Source: Brachybacterium massiliense
GTDB taxonomy: Bacteria; Actinomycetota; Actinomycetes; Actinomycetales; Dermabacteraceae
Assembly: GCF_900184245.1 (NCBI RefSeq)
Contig: NZ_FXXB01000008.1
Location: 1,588,146 to 1,652,145, forward strand
Reading direction: 5' to 3'
DNA: 64,000 nucleotides
This document shows positions 50,763-59,258 of the stretch, piece after piece (position 1 is the stretch's first letter; each line of letters begins with the position of its first letter). The translations under genes were made by a program, and so were the position numbers. Under the pieces are notes generated by a model, which was not told where the DNA came from, ran no database searches, and worked only from the letters and a program-made list of their open reading frames with translations.

Positions 50763-51958
50763 GCCGACCTTTCCTGGGGGAGCGCAGCGGTCTGCTGCGC
50801 GAGACGGGTGAGCCCGATCAGTGCTGCATCGGGTCCTGCGATGGCGGCCTCGATCCGAAGATCCTGGGTGTTCATAGCGAGGCTGGAGTCGTAGATCGCG
50901 CTGCGCACCGCCGCGACGAAGGCGTCGATGCCGGAGAGCGAGCCGCCGATGAGCACGGCCGAGGGGTTGAGGAAGTTGACCAGGGGGGAGAGCGCATCGC
51001 CCAGATGCCTGCCCGATCGACGCACGGCGGAGGTGGCCGCGGGCTCGAAGGTCACCGCAAGATCGACCACCGCGCCGACTGAGGAGGTCTCGATGCCCTT
51101 GGCCTGCAGCTCACGGCGGATCGCCGCACCGCTGGCGACGGTCTCGAGGCATCCGATGCGCCCGCAGGCGCACGCCTGGTCGCCGGCGTCGGGCACAGGC
51201 ACGTGGGTGATGTCCCCGGCGACCCCTGATCCGCCGTGGACCAGCGCGCCGTCCTGGATGTAGGCCCCGCCGATCCCCGAGCCCGCCTTCACGTAGATCA
51301 GGGTCTGCACCTCGCTCGCGCGCGCCACGTACTCGCCGAGCGCTGCTGCGCGGGCGTCGTTCTCGGCGACGACCGGGACGCCGAGGGCCTCGGAGAGCAC
51401 GTGACCGGGGCGGGTGCCGTGCCAGCCCGGCATGCGGGCGGGAGCGGTGAGCTCACCGGTCACGGCGGAGACGGGTCCGGGCAGTCCGATGGCGGCTGCG
51501 GCGACCGCGGTCCCGGGGTGCTCGGCGAGGAGGGACTCCCAGCCGGCGCGGATCGTCTCGAGCGTCGGGCCGGGCCCGTCGAGCACGTCGACGGCCAGCT
51601 CGGAGATGGTCATCTGGTCCCCGCCCACCCGCGTGAGGCCGAGTCGCACGTGCTCGCCGCCGAGCTCGGCGACGAGCCAGGCGGTGTCTCCGCGCAGGGC
51701 CTGCAGCCGCACGGGACGCCTGCCGCCGGTGGAGTCTCCGCTGCCGACCTCTTCGATGAGACCACGGTCGATCAGCCTGCGCACGACGGAGGAGACCGTC
51801 GAGGCGGACAGGCCGAGCTGCCTGCGCAGCTCGCCGCGCGAGCTCGCCGATCCGTCGAGGATCAGCCTCAGCGCGTGGGTGTCGGAGTCGTTGCGCACGA
51901 CGGGCGCGGCGGCGTTGCCGGCCCGGTCGTCCTCGGCTCCGAGGGGTGGCGTGTCCAT
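50759..51958 (-). CDS. ROK-family transcriptional repressor (NagC/XylR type)
   Basis: A 399-residue repressor: N-terminal winged helix (GELRRQLGLSASTVSSVVRRLIDRGLIEE, about 39-67) and ROK sugar-binding domain with the Zn motif CACGRIGCLE. It lacks strong evidence of kinase activity and sits at the head of a two-gene operon with M81, diverging from the importer-sulfatase-fucosidase operon, which it probably represses. The ligand is likely a mono- or oligosaccharide. Confidence 0.9.
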   Translation of the reverse strand: MDTPPLGAEDDRAGNAAAPVVRNDSDTHALRLILDGSASSRGELRRQLGLSASTVSSVVRRLIDRGLIEEVGSGDSTGGRRPVRLQALRGDTAWLVAELGGEHVRLGLTRVGGDQMTISELAVDVLDGPGPTLETIRAGWESLLAEHPGTAVAAAAIGLPGPVSAVTGELTAPARMPGWHGTRPGHVLSEALGVPVVAENDARAAALGEYVARASEVQTLIYVKAGSGIGGAYIQDGALVHGGSGVAGDITHVPVPDAGDQACACGRIGCLETVASGAAIRRELQAKGIETSSVGAVVDLAVTFEPAATSAVRRSGRHLGDALSPLVNFLNPSAVLIGGSLSGIDAFVAAVRSAIYDSSLAMNTQDLRIEAAIAGPDAALIGLTRLAQQTAALPQERSA

Positions 51959-52307
51959 TGCCGCTCCTGACGATGTCGTCCGATGAGTGCGGCCACTCTA
52001 ACGGGAGGGCCAGTTCATCCTTTGGTGCAGTCACTTTAGGCAGTACCGCACGAAGTTCGGACAGAAGTGCGGTAACAATTCGGTTACTGGTCCGATGTCT
52101 GGGGAAAATTCGGATGGATTCGGATAGGTTCGGACTCGGATCGGGCAATTCGTGCTGTAACGGCCCGATGATTCACCCAAACGGCAGGTTCCGGCGAACG
52201 GACGTCCAGACCTGTCATAAGTCCGGGCCAGGTACGCAGAAGTCCCTCCCGGCGGTCGGACGACAGACGTCGGCCGATGTGGATACGACAGCGGAAGGGG
52301 CGCTCCC
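51959..52307. promoter_or_regulatory. 349-bp divergent control region (ROK/Dpp), AT-richer, with dyads and phased repeats
   Basis: No gene. Contains TACCGCAC (52044-52051) with its inverted copy GTGCGGTA (52067-52074), the dyad GTAAC-(6 bp)-GTTAC (52072-52087), and three tandem 10-bp units (52108-52137). These are likely operator and promoter elements for both directions. Confidence 0.65.
52108..52137. repeat. Three 10-bp tandem repeats, ATTCGGATGG type
   Basis: ATTCGGATGG, ATTCGGATAG and GTTCGGACTC follow each other without gaps. The 10-bp period equals one DNA turn, placing each TTCGGA on the same face; further TTCGG copies occur at about 52055 and 52079. Confidence 0.6.
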
Positions 52308-54104
52308 ATGAGGACGTCGACCACAGGTTTCTGGAGCAGAGCGGCTGCAGGCACGGCCGCCCTGGTCCTGCTGATGACAGGCTGCAGCTCGAGCTCGACC
52401 CCCGAGGGTGCCGCGGGCTCTGAGGGGTCCGGCGGCTCCGTCAGCGTCGCGATGACCACCCCCAACTGGATCCTCCCGATCTCCCAGCCCGGCAAGACCG
52501 GCGGCGAGAACGCGATCTTCGGTGACGCGCTCTACCCCTCGGTGTTCTCCTGGCAGCTCGCGGGCGATGCGGAGTTCAACATCGACACCGAGGCGTCCCT
52601 CGCGGAGATCCCCGAGGTCTCCGAGGATGGCCTGACCTACACCATCACCCTCAAGGACCTGCAGTGGTCCGACGGCGAGCCCATCACCGCGCGTGACGTG
52701 GAGTTCTGGTACAACCTCGTCGAGGCGAACAAGGAGGAGTGGGCCTCGTACCGCGAAGGCGGCTTCCCCGACAACGTGGACTCCTTCGAGGTCGTCGACG
52801 ACAAGACCTTCACCCTGACCACCACGGAGGCCTACGCCCCCGGCTGGTACCTCGGCAACCAGCTCAACGCGCTGACCCCGATGCCCGCGCACGCCTGGAA
52901 CAAGACCTCCGACGACGGCGAGGTCTCCGACCTCGACCGTGACCCGGAGACCGCCGCCGAGGTGTTCGACTACCTGGTCTCGGCCTCGGAGGACCCGGCC
53001 TCCTACGACTCCAACCCGCTGTGGGACACAGTCTCCGGCGCCTGGACGCTCGAGTCCTACACCCCCGGCGGCGAGGTCGTGCTGGCGGCGAACGAGAACT
53101 ACCAGGGTGCGGACGCCGCGTCCCTCTCCGAGGTCGTCTTCAAGCCCTTCACCGATGACAACTCGCAGTTCAACGTGCTGCGATCGGGGGAGATCGACTA
53201 CGGGTACATCCCCGCCAGCGCGATCGACCAGCAGTCCGTGATCGAGGCCAACGGGTACACCGTCGAGCCGTGGCACGGCTGGTCGATCACCTACATGCCG
53301 ATGAACTTCAACAACCCCGAGACCGGGCACCTCTTCAAGCAGAAGTACCTGCGTCAGGCGATGCAGCAGCTGATCGACCAGGAGACCATCAGTGAGGTCG
53401 TCTGGCGCGGTGCGGCCGCACCGACCTGCGGTCCCGTGCCCCAGGAGCCCGGCGCCTCCGGCACCATGGACGGCTGCGCCTACGGCTTCGACCCCGAGGC
53501 AGCCATCAAGCTGCTCGAGGACAACGGCTGGACCGTCAACGACGGCGGCGTCAGCACCTGCGACAACCCGGGCACCGGCGAGGGCCAGTGCGGCGAGGGC
53601 GTCGAGGCCGGCGACGAGCTCCGCTTCACCCTCACCAGCCAGTCGGGCTTCACCGCCACCTCGCGGATGATGGCCGAGATCAAGAGTCAGTTCTCCCGCG
53701 CCGGCATCGAGCTGGAGATCCGCGAGGTCCCCGACTCGGTCGCCGTCACCCAGGCCTGCGAGCCCGGTGATGCCGAGTGCGACTGGGACCTGTCCTTCTT
53801 CGGCTCCCAGGGCTCCTGGTACTACCCGGTCTACGCCTCGGGCGAGCGCCTGTTCGCCACCGACGCCCCGGTCAACCTGGGTCGTTACTCCAACGAGACC
53901 GCTGACGAGCTGATCGATGCCACGCAGTTCTCGAGCGATCCCCAGGCCCTCCAGGACTACAACGACTTCCTGGCCGAGGACCTGCCGGTGCTGTGGATGC
54001 CGAACCCCGTCAACCGCATCAGCGCCTTCTCGTCGGACATCCAGGGCATCAGCCCGCAGGATCCGATGCTGACCATGCGTCCGCAGGACTGGTCGCGCGG
54101 CTGA
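52308..54104 (+). CDS. Dpp/Opp-type ABC solute-binding lipoprotein
   Basis: A 598-residue family-5 extracellular binding protein with a lipoprotein signal (basic start, hydrophobic core, LMTGC at about 20-24). The domain-I/II blocks LTYTITLKDLQWSDGEPITARDVEFWYN and LRQAMQQLIDQETI are typical. Family-5 proteins bind peptides but also oligosaccharides in Actinomycetota and Thermotoga. Here the operon encodes a sugar kinase, sulfatase and fucosidase rather than peptidases, so a fuco-oligosaccharide ligand is inferred. A 15-bp hairpin follows. Confidence 0.92.
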   Translation: MRTSTTGFWSRAAAGTAALVLLMTGCSSSSTPEGAAGSEGSGGSVSVAMTTPNWILPISQPGKTGGENAIFGDALYPSVFSWQLAGDAEFNIDTEASLAEIPEVSEDGLTYTITLKDLQWSDGEPITARDVEFWYNLVEANKEEWASYREGGFPDNVDSFEVVDDKTFTLTTTEAYAPGWYLGNQLNALTPMPAHAWNKTSDDGEVSDLDRDPETAAEVFDYLVSASEDPASYDSNPLWDTVSGAWTLESYTPGGEVVLAANENYQGADAASLSEVVFKPFTDDNSQFNVLRSGEIDYGYIPASAIDQQSVIEANGYTVEPWHGWSITYMPMNFNNPETGHLFKQKYLRQAMQQLIDQETISEVVWRGAAAPTCGPVPQEPGASGTMDGCAYGFDPEAAIKLLEDNGWTVNDGGVSTCDNPGTGEGQCGEGVEAGDELRFTLTSQSGFTATSRMMAEIKSQFSRAGIELEIREVPDSVAVTQACEPGDAECDWDLSFFGSQGSWYYPVYASGERLFATDAPVNLGRYSNETADELIDATQFSSDPQALQDYNDFLAEDLPVLWMPNPVNRISAFSSDIQGISPQDPMLTMRPQDWSRG

Positions 54105-54111
54105 TCCCGAC

Positions 54112-54145
54112 GGCCGCGGAGGTGCCTGCGGGCACCTCCGCGGCC
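54112..54145 (+). terminator. Perfect 15-bp hairpin after the binding-protein gene
   Basis: GGCCGCGGAGGTGCC (54112-54126) and its complement (54131-54145) flank TGCG. Such stems after binding-protein genes often stabilise the upstream mRNA and reduce read-through into permease genes. Confidence 0.7.
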
Positions 54146-54205
54146 TGATGGCCGGACCTCCGGCCCCACCCCCATCCCGACTCCGCAGCGAGGAGACAGC
54201 CGCCG

Positions 54206-55165
54206 ATGTGGCAGTACGTGCTTCGCAGGTCAGGACAGGCGTTCGTGGTGATCCTGCTGGTCACCTTCATCACCTTCCTGCTCCTGCACAACCTTCCGGG
54301 CGGTGCCGCGCGCAGTGCACTCGGCCTCGACGCCACCCAGGCCCAGATCGATGCATACAACGTGCAGATGGGCTACGACCAGCCGTTCCTCGTCCAGTAC
54401 GCGATGTACCTGGGCAGGCTCTTCTCCGGTGATCTGGGCTTCTCGTTCCAGCAGAACCAGCCGGTGGTGGACCTGATCGTCCAGCGCCTGCCCAAGACGA
54501 TGGTGCTGTCCTTCCTCGCGGCCGTGGTGGCGCTGCTGATCGCGATCCCGCTGGGCGTCGTCCAGGCCACCCGTCGCGGCCAGTGGCCCGACTACCTGGT
54601 CACGAGCGTCGCGCTGCTCGCCTACGCCACGCCCCTGTTCTTCCTCGGCATGCTGCTGATCGTCCTGTTCTCCCAGACCATCCCGCTGCTGCCTCCGCAG
54701 GCTCCGCAGGGGTTCAGCGTGCTCGACATCCTCGCCGACTGGCCCGGGCTGATCCTGCCCGTCGTGACGCTGGCGATCGTGACCCTCGCGGCGTACACGC
54801 GGTACGTGCGCTCGACGATGATCGACAACCTCCAGGAGAACTACATCCGCACGGCGCGCGCCAAGGGGATGTCCGAGGGACGCGTGGTGATCCGCCATGC
54901 GCTGCGCAACAGCCTGTTCCCGGTGATCTCGCTGCTGGGCATGTACATCCCGGCGCTCTTCTCGGGAGCGCTCGTGGTCGAGCAGCTGTTCAACTACCCC
55001 GGGATGGGGCTGATGTTCTGGCAGGCCACCCAGACCCGTGACTTCCCGATCCTGCTGGCGACCACCACCATCGTCGCGATCGCCACGGTGGTCGGCTCCC
55101 TGCTCGCCGATATCGCCTATGCCGTCGCCGACCCGCGCGTGCGCCTGAGCGGAGGATCAGAATGA
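54206..55165 (+). CDS. ABC transporter permease (DppB/OppB type)
   Basis: A 319-residue membrane protein with the DppB N-terminal signature WQYVLRRSGQAFVVIL, six predicted helices and the EAA loop YIRTARAKGMSEGRVVIRHALRN. GAGGAGA precedes the ATG. Its stop overlaps the DppC-type gene by 4 bp. Confidence 0.93.
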   Translation: MWQYVLRRSGQAFVVILLVTFITFLLLHNLPGGAARSALGLDATQAQIDAYNVQMGYDQPFLVQYAMYLGRLFSGDLGFSFQQNQPVVDLIVQRLPKTMVLSFLAAVVALLIAIPLGVVQATRRGQWPDYLVTSVALLAYATPLFFLGMLLIVLFSQTIPLLPPQAPQGFSVLDILADWPGLILPVVTLAIVTLAAYTRYVRSTMIDNLQENYIRTARAKGMSEGRVVIRHALRNSLFPVISLLGMYIPALFSGALVVEQLFNYPGMGLMFWQATQTRDFPILLATTTIVAIATVVGSLLADIAYAVADPRVRLSGGSE

Positions 55166-56139
55166 CCACCACACCCCGGGGCGCCGACGAGACCCCCGCC
55201 GCCGAGAATCTCCCGGCAGGAGCACCCCTGCCCACCGGTCCCGGCTCTCCCGAGCCCGTCGAGAGCTCCCAGCGCCGTCCCCGGCGGCGCAGCAGCCTCG
55301 GCCGCCAGGGCATCGAGATGTTCCTGGAGAACCGTCTCGCCGTGCTCGGGCTCGTGCTCATCGTCGGCCTGGTGCTGTTCAGCTTCGTGGGCCCGCTCCT
55401 GCACCGCACGGACCAGGTCCACACCGATCTCGCCAACGCCTATGTCCCCCCGGGCGAGCGGGGCTACCTGCTGGGCACGGACGGCATCGGCTACGACCAG
55501 CTCGGCCGCCTCATGCTCGGTGGGCAGACGTCCCTGATCGTCGGCCTCGCCGCCGGTCTGCTGGCCACGGCCTTCGGCACGCTCTGGGGTGCGACCGCCG
55601 GCTTCCTCGGCGGCTGGGTGGACGCCGTGATGATGCGACTGGTCGACGCGCTGCTGTCGATCCCCGCGCTGTTCCTGTTCATGCTGATCGCCACGATCAT
55701 CACGCCCACGGTCCCGATGCTCGTCCTGACCATCGCCGCCTTCGCCTGGCTGAACCCGGCCCGCATGATCCGCGGCGACTCGATCGCCCTGCGCTCGCGC
55801 GACTTCATCGTCGCGATGCGCGGGATGGGCGGGGGCTCCGCCCGGGCGGTGCGCTCCCACATCGTGCGCAACGCCATCGGCACGGTGATCGTCAACGCCA
55901 CCTTCCAGATCGCCGACGCGATCCTGTACGTCGCCTATCTGTCCTACCTCGGGCTCGGCGTGCCGCCGCCGGCCGCGAACTGGGGAGGGATGCTCTCCTC
56001 CGGCATCGGGGAGATCTACTCGGCCAACTGGTGGCTGGTGTATCCGCCCGGGATCCTGATCATCCTGCTGGTGCTGGCCTTCAACTTCGTCGGAGACGGT
56101 CTGCGCGACGCCTTCGAAGTCCGACTCAGGAAGAGGTGA
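55162..56139 (+). CDS. ABC transporter permease (DppC/OppC type)
   Basis: A 325-residue partner permease with a Pro/Arg-rich cytoplasmic N-terminus of about 50 residues, then six predicted helices. EAA-like loop at DFIVAMRGMGGGSARAVRSHIVRN. Followed after 3 bp by the ATPase gene. Confidence 0.93.
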   Translation: MTTTPRGADETPAAENLPAGAPLPTGPGSPEPVESSQRRPRRRSSLGRQGIEMFLENRLAVLGLVLIVGLVLFSFVGPLLHRTDQVHTDLANAYVPPGERGYLLGTDGIGYDQLGRLMLGGQTSLIVGLAAGLLATAFGTLWGATAGFLGGWVDAVMMRLVDALLSIPALFLFMLIATIITPTVPMLVLTIAAFAWLNPARMIRGDSIALRSRDFIVAMRGMGGGSARAVRSHIVRNAIGTVIVNATFQIADAILYVAYLSYLGLGVPPPAANWGGMLSSGIGEIYSANWWLVYPPGILIILLVLAFNFVGDGLRDAFEVRLRKR

Positions 56140-56142
56140 CGC

Positions 56143-58263
56143 GTGAGCACCCCCGTTCATAACACCGCTGGTCCGCTGCTGTCGATCTCCGATCTCCACG
56201 TGACCATCCCCCAGCGCCGAGGAGAGGTCACGCCGCTGCGCGGCGTGAACCTGACCCTCCGGCAGGGCCGCACCCTCGGCATCGTCGGCGAGTCCGGCAG
56301 CGGCAAGACGATGACGGCCCTGGCGCTGATGGGGCTGCTGCCGGCCAACGGCCGGATCAGCCGTGGCTCGATCGAGTTCGACGGCGTCGACCTCGTGTCG
56401 GCCACCCCGAAGCAGGCGCGGCGACGGCGCGGCACCGACCTGGGAATGATCTTCCAGGATCCGATGACCTCCCTGAACCCGACGATGCAGATCGGCGACC
56501 AGATCGGGGAGGGGCTGATCGTCCATCAGCGGCTGGGCCGGAAGGAGGCCCGCCGTCGGGCGATCGAGATCCTCGAGCGCGTGGGGATGCCCCGGCCGGA
56601 CCGCATCGCGGCGGACTACCCCCATCAGCTCTCGGGCGGCATGCGCCAGCGGGCCATGATCGCCATGGCCCTGGTCAACCACCCCAAGCTGCTGATCGCC
56701 GACGAGCCGACCACGGCGCTGGACGTGACCACCCAGCGCCAGATCCTCGACCTCATCGAGGACATCAAGGAGGAGTACGACTCCGCGGCGATCCTGGTCA
56801 CCCACGATCTCGGCGTGGTCGCCGGCCGGGCCGACGAGGTCGCGGTGATGTACGCCGGGCGCGTCGTGGAGCACGCACCGGCCCGTGAGCTCTTCGAGAA
56901 CCCGCAGCATCAGTACACGCGGGCCCTGCTCGCCGCCCTCCCCGAACGAGCCTCCGGCTCCGACCGGCTGTACGCCATCCCCGGCATGCCGCCGAGCCTC
57001 AAGGAGGAGATCGCCGGCTGCCCGTTCGCCCCCCGCTGCCACCGTGCACAGGACGACTGCCGCACCGGCACCATCGCCTTCGAGGATCATGGCGCCGGGC
57101 ATCGTGTCGCCTGCCTGCATCCGGGCGGTGAGGAGCACCTGGGGCAGCTGTCCGTCCCGGCCGCGGCCGCGGAGAAGCAGGTGCTGGCCGCGCAGAGCGA
57201 GGCCCCGGCACCGGAGACCGGCGCCGCGGAGGACGTCCCCGCCTCGGCGGAGGTGGTCCTCGACGTCGACGGCATCTCGAAGAACTATCCGGCGCTCGGC
57301 GGGAGCGTGATCCGCCGCCGCATCGGAACGGTCAGCGCGGTGAACGACGTCACCTTCAGCGTGCGTGAGGGGGAGACCTTCGGGCTGGTGGGCGAGTCCG
57401 GCTGCGGGAAGTCCACGCTGGGACGCGTCATCGCGGCGCTCGAGCAGCCCTCCGAGGGCGTCATCCACCTCGACGGCACCGACATCGAGGGAGGCAAGGG
57501 CCGCAACTCCAAGGCTGTCCACCGCAGCGTGCAGCTGATGTTCCAGGACTCGGCCGCGGCGATGGACCCGCGCATGCGGGTGGACGAGATCCTCACCGAG
57601 CCGCTCGACATCCAGGGCGTGGGCACCGCCAAGGACCGCGCCCGCCGCGTGGAGGAGCTGATCGACGACGTGGGCCTGGCCCAGGACTCGCTCGAGCGGT
57701 ACCCGCACGAGTTCTCGGGCGGGCAGCTGCAGCGCATCGGCCTGGCACGCTCCCTGGCCCTGGACCCGCGCGTGGTGGTGTGCGACGAGCCCGTCAGCGC
57801 CCTGGACGTGTCGGTGCAGGCGCAGGTGCTGAACCAGATGAAGGACATCCAGGCGGAGCACCGCCTGGCGTACGTGTTCATCAGCCACGACCTCTCCGTG
57901 GTGCGGTACATGTCCGATCGGATCGGGGTGATGTACCTGGGGACCATGGTCGAGCAGGGGCCGGCCGAGGAGGTCAGCGCCCGCCCGCGCCACCCGTACA
58001 CCCGCGTGCTGATCGACGCGGTCCCCACCGTCGAACCGGACGACGAACGGGAGCGGCTCCTGGTCGAGGGCGAGCTCCCGAGCGCCATGGACCCGCCCAG
58101 CGGCTGCCGCTTCCGCACCCGATGCCCGTTCGCCCAGGAGATCTGCGCGACCGCCCCGCCCGTCGTGGAGATGGGGGCGGAGGAGGGCGAGCACCAGGTC
58201 GCCTGTCACTTCCCGCTCCCTGAGGACGGGACGCTCCCGACGCGCGTCGGGGCCGCCCGATGA
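56143..58263 (+). CDS. Fused DppD-DppF dual ABC ATPase
   Basis: A 706-residue protein with two complete nucleotide-binding domains. First half: Walker A GESGSGKT (about 47), signature LSGGMRQR, Walker B LLIADEP; it ends with the oligopeptide-type C-terminal Cys pattern (CPFAPRCHRAQDDC). Second half: GESGCGKS, FSGGQLQR, VVCDEP and a second Cys-rich tail (CRFRTRCPFAQEIC). The Cys tails can bind an Fe-S cluster in some family members. The two ATPases are usually separate genes. GTG start; the stop overlaps the ROK kinase ATG. Confidence 0.93.
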   Translation: MSTPVHNTAGPLLSISDLHVTIPQRRGEVTPLRGVNLTLRQGRTLGIVGESGSGKTMTALALMGLLPANGRISRGSIEFDGVDLVSATPKQARRRRGTDLGMIFQDPMTSLNPTMQIGDQIGEGLIVHQRLGRKEARRRAIEILERVGMPRPDRIAADYPHQLSGGMRQRAMIAMALVNHPKLLIADEPTTALDVTTQRQILDLIEDIKEEYDSAAILVTHDLGVVAGRADEVAVMYAGRVVEHAPARELFENPQHQYTRALLAALPERASGSDRLYAIPGMPPSLKEEIAGCPFAPRCHRAQDDCRTGTIAFEDHGAGHRVACLHPGGEEHLGQLSVPAAAAEKQVLAAQSEAPAPETGAAEDVPASAEVVLDVDGISKNYPALGGSVIRRRIGTVSAVNDVTFSVREGETFGLVGESGCGKSTLGRVIAALEQPSEGVIHLDGTDIEGGKGRNSKAVHRSVQLMFQDSAAAMDPRMRVDEILTEPLDIQGVGTAKDRARRVEELIDDVGLAQDSLERYPHEFSGGQLQRIGLARSLALDPRVVVCDEPVSALDVSVQAQVLNQMKDIQAEHRLAYVFISHDLSVVRYMSDRIGVMYLGTMVEQGPAEEVSARPRHPYTRVLIDAVPTVEPDDERERLLVEGELPSAMDPPSGCRFRTRCPFAQEICATAPPVVEMGAEEGEHQVACHFPLPEDGTLPTRVGAAR

Positions 58264-59258
58264 TCGGCGGAGACGCTGTCATCGGGATCGACGTGGGCGG
58301 GACCTCGATCACCGTCGACCTCGTGGAGCTCACAGGGCGCTCCCTGTTCACCGCGACCCGCCCCACCCTGCGAGGCGCCGACGCCCTGGACGGAGTGCTC
58401 TCCCAGCTCGCCGCCGCGAGGGAGGCCGCCCGCGATCTCGGCACCTCGGTGCTGGGAGTGGGAGTGCTCAGCCCGGGCCACGTCGACGAGGGCGGCGGGG
58501 TGGTGCGCTTCGCCTCCAATCTCGAGTGGCGCGAGCTGGACCTGCAGGCACGGATCCGCGCGGCCACCGGCGGCACGGTGCCCGTGCTGCTGGGGCACGA
58601 CGTGCGCTGGGCGGGGATCGCCGAGGGCGCCCTCGGCGCTGCGGCAGGGCTCGAGGACTATGCGCTGGTCTCGGTCGGCACCGGGATCGCCGCCTGCCTG
58701 GTCAGCGGTGGGCACGTGCTCAGCGGCGCGGCCGGCAGCGCCGGCGAGTTCGGGCATGCCACGGTTTTCCCCGGAGGTGACCTGTGCGCCTGCGGCCGCA
58801 CCGGCTGCGTGGACACCTACGCCTCCGGCGCGGCGCTGCTGCGCCGTTACCGGGCCCTGGGGGGTGCGCGGGAGCTGCACGACGTGATCGAGCTGCTGGC
58901 CACCCTGTCCGAGGACCCCGTGGCCGCACAGGTGTGGGACGAGGGCCTGGAGGCGCTCGCCCGTGGCCTGTGCACCCTCACCCTCACCATGGACCCGGGG
59001 ACGATCGTGTTCGCCGGAGGGATCTCCGGCGCCGGGGAGGCGCTGACGGGTCCGCTCCGCTGCCTGCTCGAGGAGCAGCTGCTGTGGAAGGCGACCCCTG
59101 AGCTCGCGATCTCCCCTCTCGGGGCGAGCACCGGCCGTGCCGGGGCGGTCCTGCTGGCGCTGACCGCCGCGGAGCGCCGCCACCGCGCACAGGCCTGGGA
59201 CGCCGGGACGGTCGAGGCCTGGACCCGCGCCGAGGGACGCACGGCGGTCCCGGCATGA
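58260..59258 (+). CDS. ROK-family sugar kinase
   Basis: A 332-residue protein of the ROK family without a DNA-binding domain. ATP site GIDVGGTSITVDL (9-21), Asp in GHDVRWAG region, and the Zn motif GEFGHATVFPGG-CACGRTGCVDTYAS. It probably phosphorylates a monosaccharide released from the imported oligosaccharide, for example a hexose or hexosamine other than fucose; specificity cannot be read. Overlaps both neighbours by 4 bp. Confidence 0.88.
   Translation: MIGGDAVIGIDVGGTSITVDLVELTGRSLFTATRPTLRGADALDGVLSQLAAAREAARDLGTSVLGVGVLSPGHVDEGGGVVRFASNLEWRELDLQARIRAATGGTVPVLLGHDVRWAGIAEGALGAAAGLEDYALVSVGTGIAACLVSGGHVLSGAAGSAGEFGHATVFPGGDLCACGRTGCVDTYASGAALLRRYRALGGARELHDVIELLATLSEDPVAAQVWDEGLEALARGLCTLTLTMDPGTIVFAGGISGAGEALTGPLRCLLEEQLLWKATPELAISPLGASTGRAGAVLLALTAAERRHRAQAWDAGTVEAWTRAEGRTAVPA

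Noticed and set aside
55117-58209. Long minus-strand open frame (over 1000 codons) opposite the Dpp permease and ATPase genes
   Set aside because: It is the antisense shadow of well-conserved genes, rich in His/Gly/Asp/Arg with no domain; such frames are common in 70% GC DNA.
52308-58263. Dipeptide transporter
   Set aside because: The family label is right but the operon partners are a sugar kinase, sulfatase and fucosidase, so a peptide substrate is not assumed.
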